In this document: positions 29,284-40,713 of the stretch, one piece after another
How positions within the stretch are numbered: the first letter of the stretch is position 1
Layout: each line of letters starts with the position of its first letter
NCBI GenBank assembly: GCA_001599755.1
Contig: BCHX01000001.1
Coordinates: forward strand, 6,138,001-6,202,000
From: Gliomastix tumulicola
Taxonomy: Eukaryota; Ascomycota; Sordariomycetes; Hypocreales; Bionectriaceae
Reading direction: 5' to 3'
DNA: 64,000 nucleotides
Position numbers and translations under genes: made by a program
Notes under the pieces: generated by a model
The model's input: the letters and a program-made list of their open reading frames with translations, nothing else
What the model was told of the DNA's origin: nothing
Database searches by the model: none

Positions 29284-32092
29284 TCATAAACCGTTGTCCG
29301 CCTTGAACTTATCCCAGCTCTCGTTCAGCGTGCTGAAGACCAATCCTGCGATGAGCCGGACCTCGGTGTTTGCGTCCTGGGGAAGCTGTGGGTGTGATTG
29401 TCAGTAACATGCAAAAACGCAAATGAAGAGAAAAAGGAAGGGACCGTACCTTGTCTGGATGGGTCTTGGCAATGGCCTTCATGTAGTTGATCTTGACCTT
29501 GTTGGGCGCGACCAGCTCGTGCAGGCCGACCTTCTTCCATCCGCTGTTGGCCCAGAGCACGTTGTCCATGCTTCCGAGTAGAGCGCGCAGGTTGTCCCGC
29601 TTGCCGTCCCTCCAGGCGCTCACCCTGGCATCGACAGACTCAGACAGCGCGAACTTCTCGTCGTCCTCCTTAGCCGCCGCCTCGTTCGCCTCCCGCAGCC
29701 TTGTGACAGCCTCCGAACTCTTGGCAGGTGCCAGGCTGGCCGTTGCTGAGGGCTTGGGTCGGGGCTTCGCGGCCGCCGGCTTGGGCTTGGGCTTGGGTGC
29801 GAGCGCCGCCTGGCACCGCTGCCGCCCCTTGATGGCGTTGGGACCTCCCACACCAGCCTCGACGCACTGCTGCCAGACACCGCCGGCGTCTCCCCACTTC
29901 TCCATCTGCTCCAGCGCCTCGGCTTTCCGGCTGAGAGCCTTCCCGTACAGGTCCTTCATGTCACGGTTCTCATCCTGTCCATTCTCGCCCCGGACGGCCA
30001 CCGTCTCGCCCTGGCCGTTGCCTGGCCCAATGAGGGCGATAGCTTGGTCTGCGTCGTCAACGGCTTGCTTGGGCTCGCCCGTCTTCAGCGCCGTTAGTGC
30101 ACGGTTTGTGAGAAGGACGATAACGAGGGGGTGTTGAGGAGGGACGCTGGTGAGTGAGGAGGAGTACGACGCGTGGGCGGAGGCGTAGTCTCCCCTCTTA
30201 AAGTGAGCAGTGCCGGCTTGTCTGTGTTTCGTAGATGCCTGCAGCGCATCTGGCGAGATGGACGGGATTTGCCGCGCTGGGCGAGACGGTGCGGGTGAAG
30301 AAGAAGGCTTGGGCTGTGGTCTCCTCGCGGGCTGCGGTTGTTGCGGTGCAGCTGTGCGCTGCGCAGGTCGCTCGGGAAGTGTCTGGGCCGGCTTCTGGGT
30401 TTCGGTGGTGCCGAATAGCAGGTCCGGCTCGGGTTCGGACTTCTTGGGCTCTGCCTGGGGCGTCTGCCTCCTTCTCCTGTTAGGACTGCTGTAGGAGGAT
30501 ATGTCGTCGTCGGCAGCGAGCCTGTTGAGTCTTGCTTTCGAATCGAATGTAGCCGGCGGTGCTGATTGTTGCTGCCAGCGAGGCGCGGGGCTGTTCTGTC
30601 GTGATGAAGGCTGGTCTCGAGACTGTTGCGAAGCTGTCCGGGGAGCTTGTGGCTGGCGATGGCTAGACCGGTTCGATCGTGAGGGTCCCTCTGACTCCAA
30701 CATGAGGGCCTCGTCAGTCGACTGAACCTCCTGTTGCCTGGACCTTCGTCCCTGCTGCTGCTGCTGCTGCTCCAACTGGGCCTCCCTCATCCACTTAGGC
30801 TGGTTCGGATCGCCATCTTGCTGGAAGTCGGCATACGCCTGCTGCATCTTCTTCGAGCTCGTCTTCCACAGAGAGTTGGCCGTCTTGAATAGGCTGTTTC
30901 CCATGGCGGCGGCCGTCTTGGCCAGATCGTCGCCCCCGTTCGCCGGAGATCGGTTTGGTCTCCTCTCTGACTGGCCCGACGCCGCATCAGGGTTCCTCCC
31001 CCTTGCCTTCTCCTTTGCCCTCCGGTGCGCATCGTCGAGCAGCCAGTTGGCCACCGCCTGCACGTTTGTCCCTGCCCCGCTCTCTGTGATCCCCCTCCGG
31101 GCGTCGTCTGGCGTGAATCCGTAATCAACCAGCTTGGCGACAGCCCTGTCGAAGTCGTCCCCTCCTGAGCTGGCCTCTCTCCGGGGCGCGGGCCTCCTGG
31201 CTGGCGCGGGTTCGTCGTCGGAGCTTGAATCGTCGCCTTCGATCGGCTTGCCTGGCTGGGTCTTGGGTTGCGGTTTTGGGCGGGCGGCTTCCTGCTCTCT
31301 TCGAATCTCTTCCACCGGCCGGCCCAGATCGCCCAGGAAGTCGTCGTCGTCTCCCGCCGGCTGAGGGGCGGCCGGTGCTGGCGCGGAGCCTGCGTTTCCG
31401 CTCCGCTTCATGTCGTTCAGACCAAAGGGGTCGTCGTCATCCTCGGCCGCGAATCCTCCACTATTCGGTTTAGACCCCCATGCGTTCGGGTCGCTGAGAT
31501 CGAGCGCATCGGCAGGCGTTGACTTCCGCGATTCCGGCGGGGGAGGGTAGTGGCTCGCATTATCCACCTGCGTATCCTTGTTGAACGCCGCAAACAGGTC
31601 GTCGTCATCGTTCTTAGCCCCGTTCGACGGAGGCGCCGCAATGCCAGACATCACCGACGCAGGGCTCGCCGTCGACGCTCCCCGGTTCCCCAAGTTATCC
31701 CAGAAAGCCCCGCTCCCAAACGCCGCCTCGGTCTGCCGCCTCTTCTCCTCCTCTTTCCTCTTCCTCTCCGCCTCCAGCTGTGCCTGTCGCTCGGCGAGGC
31801 TCAGGTTCGCATGCGTCTTGGCCGGGCCGAACTTCATGAGGTTGCTGAAGCTGTCCGTCCCCGCGGCAGCGGGCTTCGTCGTCGCCGTTGTCGAGGAGGA
31901 GGAAGATGATTGCCTTTGCAAGCCCGCGCTCGCGGCCGAGCTCTGCGGCTGGAGCGGCGTGTTTCGGCCCGAGTCGAAGGGCGACGGCGACGGTCTCAGG
32001 GACGGGTAGGAGGGGTTCATGTTCATCGGCGGAGGCTTCGCCTGCGAGCCCGTCGGCTTTGAGGACCAGTCGAGGCTTGATAGATCGTCCAT
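29284..32092 (-). CDS. SWA2: Auxilin / Swa2-like clathrin-uncoating J protein
   Basis: Exons 32092..29450 and 29385..29284 give 914 residues. Swa2/auxilin recruits Hsp70 to strip clathrin coats from vesicles. Seen: a disordered N-terminus with short sorting motifs (DPFGL at 221-225, WDNLG, D-L-F), a UBA domain (about 313-355, DDFDRAVAKLVDYGFTPDDA), a Q/S/P-rich linker, TPR-like helices (about 620-745, AGTAHFKRGDYASAHASYSS), and a C-terminal J domain with the HPD motif at 878-880. The last 33 residues (LPQDANTEVRLIAGLVF ... FKADNGL) come from exon 2 across a 64-bp intron and complete the J domain; without splicing the frame runs into unrelated sequence. The domain order UBA-TPR-J matches yeast Swa2. 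Confidence 0.94.
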
Positions 32093-33157
32093 TGTGACTT
32101 TTTTTTTGGAGCAAAATTAAACGCAAAGGGAAAGAAAACGAGAGTATACAGAATGAGGTTTCGCCTCCGACTCCTGCTGTGTTTTTTCTGGCCCGGTTGG
32201 GAGGTGTTGTTCTTCAGGGGAGTTACGTACTGAGGCTGAAATGGCCACTACCTCAATCTGCGTTAGCGTGACACACCGCCTGTGGCGTCAGTGGCTGGAC
32301 CCTGCATCTCAACGACGAGGACACGTGATTGTTCAAGGTCGCCAGCATTGAGGGCATACTCAAGATAGGATTGTAGGAATTTACGCACTGGCGGGATTGC
32401 ATAATCACATCACTGTCCTGTTTTCCGTTTTCTTCCATTTGCTTGCCAAGATATGTTTTGGCGGAAACAGCTCGCTTCAACAACTTCGCCAATGCAGGTC
32501 AGCGAGATCGTGGCCTACCCTAGATCACCTACTTCAAGAAATCGGGATGCATCCTCATCACCAGGTTGATCAATAAATGCTGCTGTGCTCAGAGACTGGT
32601 GCTCTGCCCCGTACGACAAAATCACGAGCTTACTAGGTGATGTAGATTTCCTAGTACTGTAGAAGACGGGTCAAAAAGTACTTCGTCGGGTAGATCTGTT
32701 TTCATACCGCTTCAACCTCTCCCGGTGATCCTATTCTCTTCGACGCAGTTACGCAGAAGACCTGAGCCCAGGTATGCTTCTTCCAGGCCTATCATTGATG
32801 GGTGATTTTGGAAGGAAGCTACGTTACTTCACGTCGTCTGGGCCGATAAGAGACAGGCTGAAGACAGTCTGTCGCCCCTTGTGGCTCTATTGGGGTCACG
32901 ATACATGAAAGGGTTGTATGGCACAAGCACAAAACGCATCACAAGGGCTGAGAATCACACCACGATTACTACCAGTCACTTTGGCTCTCCCCCGAAGCTT
33001 TGTAGGTAGAGTGGATGTCTGAGCTACCTCGGAGCCTTACCTTTGATCTCGGTCCGAAGCCTCTGATTATGACAGTGGAACAGTCACGACACAGCCGACT
33101 CCCACCTACTGATGTTTATCTTGAAGAGGCATCCGCGCATTTGAACAAATATCTGAG
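32093..33157. other. Intergenic, no gene seen
   Basis: About 1.1 kb upstream of the auxilin-like gene, less GC-rich than the flanks. No coding frame or RNA gene was recognised in it. Confidence 0.45.
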
Positions 33158-33531
33158 TCATAGGACCATATACTTAAAGATCTTGTTGACCTGAGCGATG
33201 GTGCTGGTGCCTTTGAGGTGGAAACGACTCGTAGTGAGCATCTCGTCGATCGATTCAAGATCACGGCCTTGCTCCAAGTCCTCCACGTCCTTTACTAGGG
33301 AGCTCAAGGCACCCAGACCGCGGAGGAGGTGGTCATAGAGCACACAGCCAGACAGAGCCGCGTCCACAGCCTCCTCGAGTGCATGCGAACGGGGTGACAG
33401 GAACCTCTTCAGAAACCAATCAACTTTGTCCTCACTTTCCCCTCACCTTTAGGCATAGAACCTGAGCATGTTCTCGAACAGACGACCTGGATCCGGTACT
33501 GTGACTTGTGGATGCTCTATAGCCTCCAAAA
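33158..33531 (-). pseudogene. Broken protein-gene fragment downstream of the 5S gene
   Basis: On the minus strand one frame reads like protein for about 120 codons: SSILEAIEHPQVTVPDPGR, then LFENMLRFYA, a TAA (33451-33449) and TGA (33445-33443), then ESEDKVDWFLKRFLSP and on through VEDLEQGRDLESIDEML to a terminal stop at 33158. No start codon fits upstream, where the 5S gene lies. Both internal stops could come from C-to-T changes (CAA and CGA). The peptide is helical and leucine-rich, like pieces of fungal STAND or HeLo-type proteins, but I cannot assign it. It may be the 3' remnant of a lost gene. Confidence 0.42.
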
Positions 33532-33548
33532 TTGAAGAAGGACGACCC

Positions 33549-33559
33549 AAAAAAAAAAA
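33549..33559 (-). terminator. RNA polymerase III terminator of the 5S gene (T11)
   Basis: An uninterrupted run of eleven T on the minus strand begins at the 3' end of the 5S rRNA, as expected for Pol III termination. Confidence 0.85.
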
Positions 33560-33677
33560 CATACAACAGCCAGGATTCGCTGGTCGTCACCGACCCAACT
33601 ACTAATTGGCCGCTTCTCAGCTTATCTCTGGGGGAGCGGACGGGACCCCGAGTTCTCTAAGAGCTATGGTCGTATGT
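33559..33677 (-). rRNA. rrn5: 5S ribosomal RNA gene, divergent isotype
   Basis: A gene of about 119 nt, the usual 5S length. It starts ACATACGACCATAG and ends GTTGTATGT, so ends pair as helix I over nine positions with one G-U. Conserved internal blocks are present: TCCCGTCCGCTC (loop C and promoter region), TTAGTAGTTGGGT, and CCAGCGAATCC. Compared with the common fungal 5S as I recall it, helices II and III differ strongly, but helix II can still form (GCTCTTAG with CTGAGAAGC and one bulge), and the hairpin GGTCG-GTGA-CGACC has swapped a base pair relative to GGTGG-GTGA-CCACC. It stands alone, as dispersed 5S genes do in Neurospora and relatives. It could be a functional minor isotype or a drifting copy; the paired changes and intact terminator favour function. 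Confidence 0.87.
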
Positions 33678-36600
33678 GCTTGTGTAGCGTTCGTATTTGG
33701 ATTATATTGCCAGTACCCATTTCCGATCTCTCTCTCAAAGCGTGTTGACCATGAATTTCAGAGCATCGCGGACCAGGTTGACCTCACAGCATGCATGAAT
33801 AAGTTTAAGTCTGCGTCTGTGGAAAGGCCGGCAGGTCTGCCTCCGTACCTCCGTAGCTTGCAATTACCAGCCTCGCACCGTACATTAAGCCTGAACTCGG
33901 ATACATCTCTGTGAGGCCATCCTGGTGTACATCATATTCGTCCATGGCTGGTCGTAGTCCGCCCAAATATTATAGGACGTTTCAGCAGCTCGTAACATTT
34001 CTACGACGTAATTTTACCCGCGCAGCAAAACAAGTTTGAAGTCTTCGATCCGACCATGCGGTTATGTAGTTCACGGAGGAAACATCCCGTATTTGCTAGA
34101 AACCACTAGCATGTTTCCATGCACGACCGAATGACAAGCTGGGTATGGGAAGGGGAACTGCAACCTGAGACGGCGAGACAAAGGCCGATACGAGGCACTG
34201 ACTCGGGGCAAAAGGACGAGACGAGACAAGTGCAGAGGACCCGAGGTCGTTCAGCCAGCAACTAAGTAACGACCTGGAAGGGCGGTCGTTGGGCGACGTG
34301 GGACGACAGGCTGTTGAGGTGTTTCTGTGTTCCCCGTCGGAAAGTCATGAGATGAGCTCGTCGCACGAGGTCTAGGGAGATGAACTCGCTGGCCAATTTC
34401 CTCTCTATCAAACCGTGGGCGGCCTGACTTGTCCTGAGAGGGATTGGATGTCATTGCTGGGAAAGGGGACTTTGAACCAGCGTCCAAGCATCCTCAAAAC
34501 CGCGCTTGCGCGTTCATCTCACCGATAAACTGAGATCGACACGGACGTCTTGGGCCAAGCACCCTGAGCAAAGGGCGGGAATTGAGATGGACAGGAGAGC
34601 AGCAGCAAACAGTGGAGCGCACATGTCACCGGCTGTCTCGTCGGACGGGCGGGCCAGGAGATTGAGCGTCGATCCGACTTTTGCTGTGTGCTGTGTGCTG
34701 TGCTCTGTGGTTGTGGCCCGTCTGCGCTGCCTGATCGCAGCAGCATTACACGGCGTCTCGTATCGATGGCCAGATGTTCCGTTGCACGGCATAAAACGTA
34801 CGTGTGTGTGTGCGTGGGTGCCGCCGCAGAGAAGAGATGAGGTTAGTCTGTTTTTAGTGGCATCAGGTGTGTTTGGGTGGGTTAGGTTGCAGAAAGCAAG
34901 AAAAGAATGGGAAAGCGCTACCAGCCTGGCGGAGGCGTGGCTTGCTTGCTGCAGGAACCCGTTGGCAGTGGACGAAAAGGGAAGTGGGAGGGACAAAGGA
35001 GGGGCACTTATTTCGCTGCCAACAATCCCATCCGTTTCATCAGCGTCTTGGTGGCCCGCCGTTGGTTTTGGGGGGGTTTCTATTCTGGCTGATCAGGCGG
35101 TGGCTGGCTCTTCATGCGCATCTCGTATTTCGGCCCTGGGCCAGTTTCTGTTTCCAAAGGCCATTTACGAGGTCTTGAATCTTTTGAGCTGACCAGCCAT
35201 CTCTGCTCATTTCTATCGACGTCATACCAGCTGGCACTGACCACATCTGTTCTGTTTGCTTCTCGGCCAAGCGCCCCCGCGCCTCCGCCAAGTATCCTGG
35301 AAGCCCCTGCCCAATTTCCTCCCGGGGGTCTAAGGATTGCTTCCGCCTCTTATCTGAAGCCCATGTTGAATCCTCGGGCGGCTTCCAGAACACCTCTCTA
35401 TTGGCCACCAGCGACTGTAGCAGTAGCCGCTGTCACTCTTACCGAATGATACCTCGTCTTCGTCCCGGTGGGCTGGCAGAGGTGCCATCCGCAACGGCGT
35501 GGCCGCTGAGATGCGGAAAAAGCTGAGGTGACACCGAGGAGGCGGGAATCCAATACACTGTCTTGCCTGCCGTCCGGGCCTATCGGGGCCTTTGAGAGAC
35601 AAAGAGGCCTCTCGGGGCAGCCCATTCCAAGGCGCGACGGGGAGACAAAGGAGCATGAGAGACGTGTAAAATGCAGGCTGTACTTGATAACCCCTGAAAG
35701 TTGAGACCCCCTGCCGAGACGTGGCGTCCCCATCCAATGGGCCAATCAGAAGCCGGCGTTTTCATCCCTTTCCTCACCCCCTTGGATCTGTGACAGATCC
35801 ACGCGACAGGGGGCCTTTGACGATTTACACCCCTGTAGAAGTATCGAGGACCCTCGTCAAGTCTGTCAGTGAGAGACAATGCAGGTACTGCAGACTTGTC
35901 ATTCTCCCGCAAAACGTCATGTCTCCATCGATCGCTATACCACCAGCTTTAAGGGCACAAGCGCACACGCCCCGTCGGCACCGGGTCTCCCACTAGGAAG
36001 CGGCACCCTGGCCTGACTCGCTGCCTCCATGCACTCTTGTAGACAAAGATTTGCCCTGTAGGAAATGAAGAGAGGTTGATCTGTATCGGCACTCCATGCG
36101 TTAGTGTGTGTGGGAGAGAGGCAGGCGGTTCCCCATCCATTCCGCATGGCATTCTGCCCCCCTCTTATCGTTTCGTCCTCTTCCCTTTAGACTTGAGACC
36201 TTTTCCCTTTCTCTCTTTTCTCCCTTGGATGTCCCATTCTTAGCATCGTGACACGGTTTGGACCTCCGGTTCTCTGGGAATCTACTTGATTCAACTCGCT
36301 CTTTTCTTTGCCGTTCCGCGGAACATCAGTCACTCCTTCAGCAACACTCATTCCTTTGGATAACCGACTCTATCTACGCTCCTTTGCATTATTCGAAGAA
36401 CGGATTCTCCCCGGTGGACGCCGCAAACTGTTAGGAAAAAGAAAGATCGAACCTCAAGTGGAATCGGGTCGATAGTCGAGCCGTTGCGCAACGAAAGCAC
36501 CACAAACCTGTCGGGAGGACCAAAGTTTCAGTCCCACGATATAGAACACCCGCCCAACGACATCCATCGGCGTGTCCGAGCCCGTCGCGCAAACACGCCT

Positions 36601-38017
36601 CACCGTTGCCATCTGCTCGTGTGAAAGGGACAAGAAAGGGAGAAAAAAGCCCGGCTTCGACGTGGACGATTTCACCGACTCACCGCCATCCGTTTTTCCC
36701 GTTGGACAAGACCCCTGGAGGATTTTGGGCACGAGGACTTCGGACATCATCCCAATCCAGCGTCTTGACATATATATACCTGCCTGCGTATATATAAAGT
36801 CGACCAAACCGACCTTTACGGAAAAAAAGCCAGCATCGTCTGAGACATCAGTGGGGAGAATACTGGTTATCGACCTGCCTCATCGTGTCTCGCATCCGCC
36901 TTCTGGAATTCATTGCCGCCGCAACATCGAACGGAGCATTTCAGCTTTGTAAGTCGACCCGGCCACCCATTTATTTTCTCACCCGTGACGTGGGTAAGTC
37001 GCGTTCCCGCTGGAGGCTCGGAGAGGCAGACATGATGGCAGTGTCGCGCGTTCCTGGCGTCGACCTCGTTCTGGAATTCGCGGGTCTCAGTCGCACTTTG
37101 GAGGGTTTGGCGAGGCTGGGTCGCGGTCTGAGCGGGAGGACTTAAGGGCTGGGAGGGAACGGCCGCGCTGCACGGGTTTTGGCCCTTACTGGGTTTTCTT
37201 CTCTTGTTCTTTGTTGCTGACTTGCTATGTGTCCAGGAGTATCTTTGCCTCGACGTCGAACGCTTTGGTAAGTTGCTGTGATGTTATTGTTCCTGCGTTA
37301 TTAGCCTTACGGCACCCCACGTGGGAAAGGTGGAAGCACGCGTGGGTGCGCGGCATTGGAGATGGGATGAAAGCTGGGGATGCGCGTGGTGCGGAAGGGT
37401 GTTGACGCGGCAGGCCGTGATGAGGTGCTGAGGCTGCCTGGAGATGGGATGAGATGAAGGGACTGGATGGAGGGTGGGAGCCCTAATCAGGGTCACCATC
37501 TGCTCAGGTGAGCAGGGCAGGGCAGGGCACGCGATCAATAGGGCAGCCTCAGGCGCTGTTCGCACCTGCTCTGATTCTGCCACCAACCACAGACGCTGCA
37601 GCTTCCCGCGTGTTCGCGTTGGGAAGGCGGTGTGCAGACGACCCTCCCTCCTTCCCGCTTCCTTCCCGCCTCCAGCGCAACACAGAACCTAACAGCACCT
37701 CGCCAACTGCATCCACTGTTACTGTTACTGTCACTGGCGCTGCCTCTGTTCAGTCCCAGGCCACGGGGCTTCCCCTCCGCTTCCGTTCTTTATCCTTATC
37801 CAGCCCGGCACTTCCAACTGCTTCACTCTCTTTCAAAGCTCGCGTCGTCCGCAGTCTGGCACTCGCGCCCTGTATCCTCATCTCAAACACTAACGCTCAT
37901 TTTCTCAGACAGCCTCGTTGCGTCGTTCCACTCCTTCTCTGCTCGAAATTCAATCAGAACGACAAGCAGCCCATACCAGTACACCCGAAACGTGATTGGA
38001 TACAGCAGCCAATCACC
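33678..38017. other. Long interval without a convincing gene; right part probably leader/promoter of the DUF1996 gene
   Basis: About 4.3 kb. Open frames here (the longest is 34506-35192) lack codon or protein character. Features seen: a CT-rich tract at about 36170-36240, two TATATA boxes at about 36770 and 36791 (the second reads TATATAAAG), and further pyrimidine-rich tracts near 37650-37920. These look like promoter and long 5'-leader elements of the gene starting at 38018, possibly with leader introns. A long non-coding RNA cannot be excluded. No tRNA was found. Confidence 0.4.
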
Positions 38018-39879
38018 ATGATCAAGAAATCCATCGTCGCGGCCTCTGTCGGCCTCGTTGGCAGTGCCAATGCTTTCTGGCGCATGGAATGCCCCGGTCG
38101 CGTCGGCCTGGCGCGTATCGACCCAATTGTCGACTTTGGCGAGGTCTCGAGCCACGTCCACGCCATCCACGGCTCTTCTGGTGAGTACTGCATTTGCGCG
38201 CCTGGTGCGCATGGGTGAGGATGCAACGCGTTTCCCCCCACTGGTCGTTGATTTAGTAATGGAGGTGTGGTCCTCCTCCTAGTGGCTTGCATGCGGGAGC
38301 ATCCCGCCACAATGGTTCTAATCAACGATCGCTGTGGGGAAACCGGTGCATCTGAATAGGGGTCTAGAACTGGACGCCAAACGCTGACCACGTTGTATAG
38401 GCTTTGGCATGACTGCCGATACGGCATCTCTGCTTGGCGGCGACTGCACATCATGCCGAGTCACCCAGGACAAGTCCTCGTACTGGCACCCTGCCATGTA
38501 CTTCAAGGATGCCGCCACGGGCGAGTTCGAGGTTGTCGAGCAGGTCGGCGGCATGCTTGCGTACGTTCTCCGCTGGCGGCTTTTTTTTTTCAATGACGGC
38601 GCTGACATTTGATTAGTTACTATCTCCTTAACGGCGAGAATATCACCGCATTCCCCCCCGACTTCCAGATGCTGGCCGGCGACTCGAAGCGTCGCACCTT
38701 TACCGCTGGCGACCCCAGCAAGAGCGACCCAGAGAAGTCCTCGTGGAGCGCTCTTGGCCAGACCGGCCAGGACAGCCTCGAGCAGCGTGCGCTTGGCTTC
38801 AACTGTCTCAACTACAACAGAGATCCCGAGGGAACCCTCTACCGCCACTACCTCCCCGATAAGGAGTACCTTGATGCCAACTGCGCTAACGGCCTGCGCT
38901 TGGAGATCATGTTCCCCTCATGCTGGGACGGCGAGAACGTCAAGAGCGACACCCACAAGGACCATGTCGCCTACCCCGATCTTGTCATGAATGGCAACTG
39001 CCCTGACTCTCACCCCGTCCGCCTCCCGGGTCTTCTCTACGAGACTATCTGGGGAACCCAGGCATTCGATGGCCGCGACGGCCTGTTTGTCCTGGCCAAC
39101 GGTGACCCAACCGGTAAGTTCGCCTCAGATGTAAATTTGATTTCAAGCGAAGCTGACGGTGAGATACAGGTTTCGGTTACCACGCCGACTTCATCATGGG
39201 CTGGGAGACGGACTTCCTTCAGGATGCCGTGGACACTTGCACGAACCAGTCTGGCCGCATTGAAGACTGCCCCCTCTTCGATGTTGTCGATGAGGCTACT
39301 GCCAAGGATTGCGAGTTCAAGATGCCCCTCGCCCTGATGGCTGAGAAGGTGCTTGATGCGCTTAACCTTCTTCCTGGCGATGTCGAGATTACTTATGGAG
39401 AAGGCTCGGACAACAGCGAAGAAGAGGAGAAGCCTAGCCCCAAGCCGACACTTAGCTACACCCCGGGAGACACGCCCGATGATGCAGCGTCCCCTCTTCC
39501 TGGTCAGGTCTTCAAGGAAACCTCGGCTTATGTGGCCCCAGAACCGACGACGTCCCCTGACGCTGCTACGATTGCCGCTGTGGAGCCTTCATCCGAGCCC
39601 GAGCCCGAGCCCGAGCCGACAACTACCCCTGCCCCCGTTGTCGAGCCCGTTGAGCCCGAGCCCAGCTACCAGAGCACGCAGTTCGTCACCAACGGCAATG
39701 TCGTCAGCAAGATCTACTGGGCCGAGGAGACCGTCTGGGTGACGGAGCTCGTTGGCTCTACTACCACCGTCACTGCCGACGGCGCTGCCCCCACGGACAC
39801 TGACAGCGAGCCCGTTGTCAAGCGTCATGCGCACCACCATCATCTACACGCGCGTGGTCACGGTCACCGCCATCTCTAA
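38018..39879 (+). CDS. Secreted DUF1996 protein with dibasic site and His-rich tail
   Basis: Exons 38018..38180, 38401..38560, 38617..39113 and 39170..39879 give 509 residues. A signal peptide is clear (MIKKSIVAASVGLVGSANA, cut before FW). The DUF1996 domain fills about residues 20-300: FWRMECPGRVGLARIDPI, H-V-H-A-I-H-G, CRVTQDKSSYWHPAMY, NGLRLEIMFPSCWDGENV, D-H-V-A-Y-P and FGYHADFIMGW. Then comes an acidic Pro/Thr/Glu-rich region (EPEPEPEPTTTP). The last residues are VVKR followed by a 17-residue tail with nine His. KR is a likely Kex2 site, so the tail may be released or exposed. DUF1996 proteins are secreted or wall-linked in fungi with unclear biochemistry. The four-exon model has consistent phases; the first intron is 220 bp. 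Confidence 0.9.
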
Positions 39880-40713
39880 GAGAGATGTCTGAGGAGGGAA
39901 GGAAAAAAAAGGCAAAAAATACCCCATGAGTTATTTTTTTTATTTTCAAGATTTCTTTTTCTTTTTTACCTACCTAGCAGATGACTGGACTGGATCCGGA
40001 GTCTTGAGAGTTGGGAGGCCATAGGAGGATATATCTGGCTGCGCACTTGATTCATTCGTTATTTCTTTCCATTTTCCATTTTCTTGCTCTACTTTTGATA
40101 GGACAAGGATGAGTTCTGGTCTTTGGGCACACAGAGAGGGTGTTAGAACTAAGCAGACAGTGATACCGGCAACGACGATTTGATGACCGATGGTATGCTG
40201 AGCGCTTGTGACTGTCACCATGACGGGTGCCATGTTTATACTTATATATACTTGACGAGCTGGGCCTCGCTGTGCCACTGCACAGCTACATGTCAATAGC
40301 TGCCTTTTCATGCAACAAAACTTACGGGGACAGTTATTTGCTTGTGTCTTGGACCTGTGATGGCGCCCGTTAGATGCGTTGAGCGGAGGAATGCATCGTA
40401 CCTGGCAACACATTCCTCAGCATATTGCGGTGAGACCGGCTCATCACCCTCTCGTGAGGAGGGTTTCTGGACGGCAGAGATAAACAAAAGCTGGATGGTG
40501 CCGTGAGGGAGGGAAGCGTTTCCTTTTCTTCTGACTCTTCTTCTGTTTCTGTTGCGTCTGCTCCCCCTTTTTCGTCGAGTTGGCATTGTCCAGACTCTCA
40601 CACTCGTTTACTACCTGGCAGGCAGGCTATATGCTTGCGTTCACTCTTTTTGAATTAACATATTTTTTTTAATAGATAGACATTCGGGTTTTTTTTTTCT
40701 CTTTTTGAGAGAG
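39880..40713. other. Intergenic, no gene seen
   Basis: It holds the 3' flank of the DUF1996 gene, with A- and T-homopolymer runs near 39903-39965, and the promoter/leader of the gene at 40714, with T runs near 40664-40706. Confidence 0.5.

Noticed and set aside
33541..33620. Protein-like peptide GDDQRILAVV continuing the 33.2-kb fragment upstream
   Set aside because: This sequence is the 3' half of the 5S rRNA (CCAGCGAATCC...), so the peptide is an artefact.
33606..33914. 102-codon open frame on the plus strand
   Set aside because: It overlaps the 5S rRNA gene on the other strand and has no family features.
34455..34490. GGTTCAAAGTCC on the minus strand, like a tRNA T-arm
   Set aside because: The stem does not pair and no anticodon or D-arm lies upstream.
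34506..35192. 228-codon open frame on the plus strand
   Set aside because: Its protein has no recognisable motif and an unnatural mix (long Cys/Val/Leu and Arg runs), and the opposite strand is open too; typical of chance openness in GC-rich DNA.
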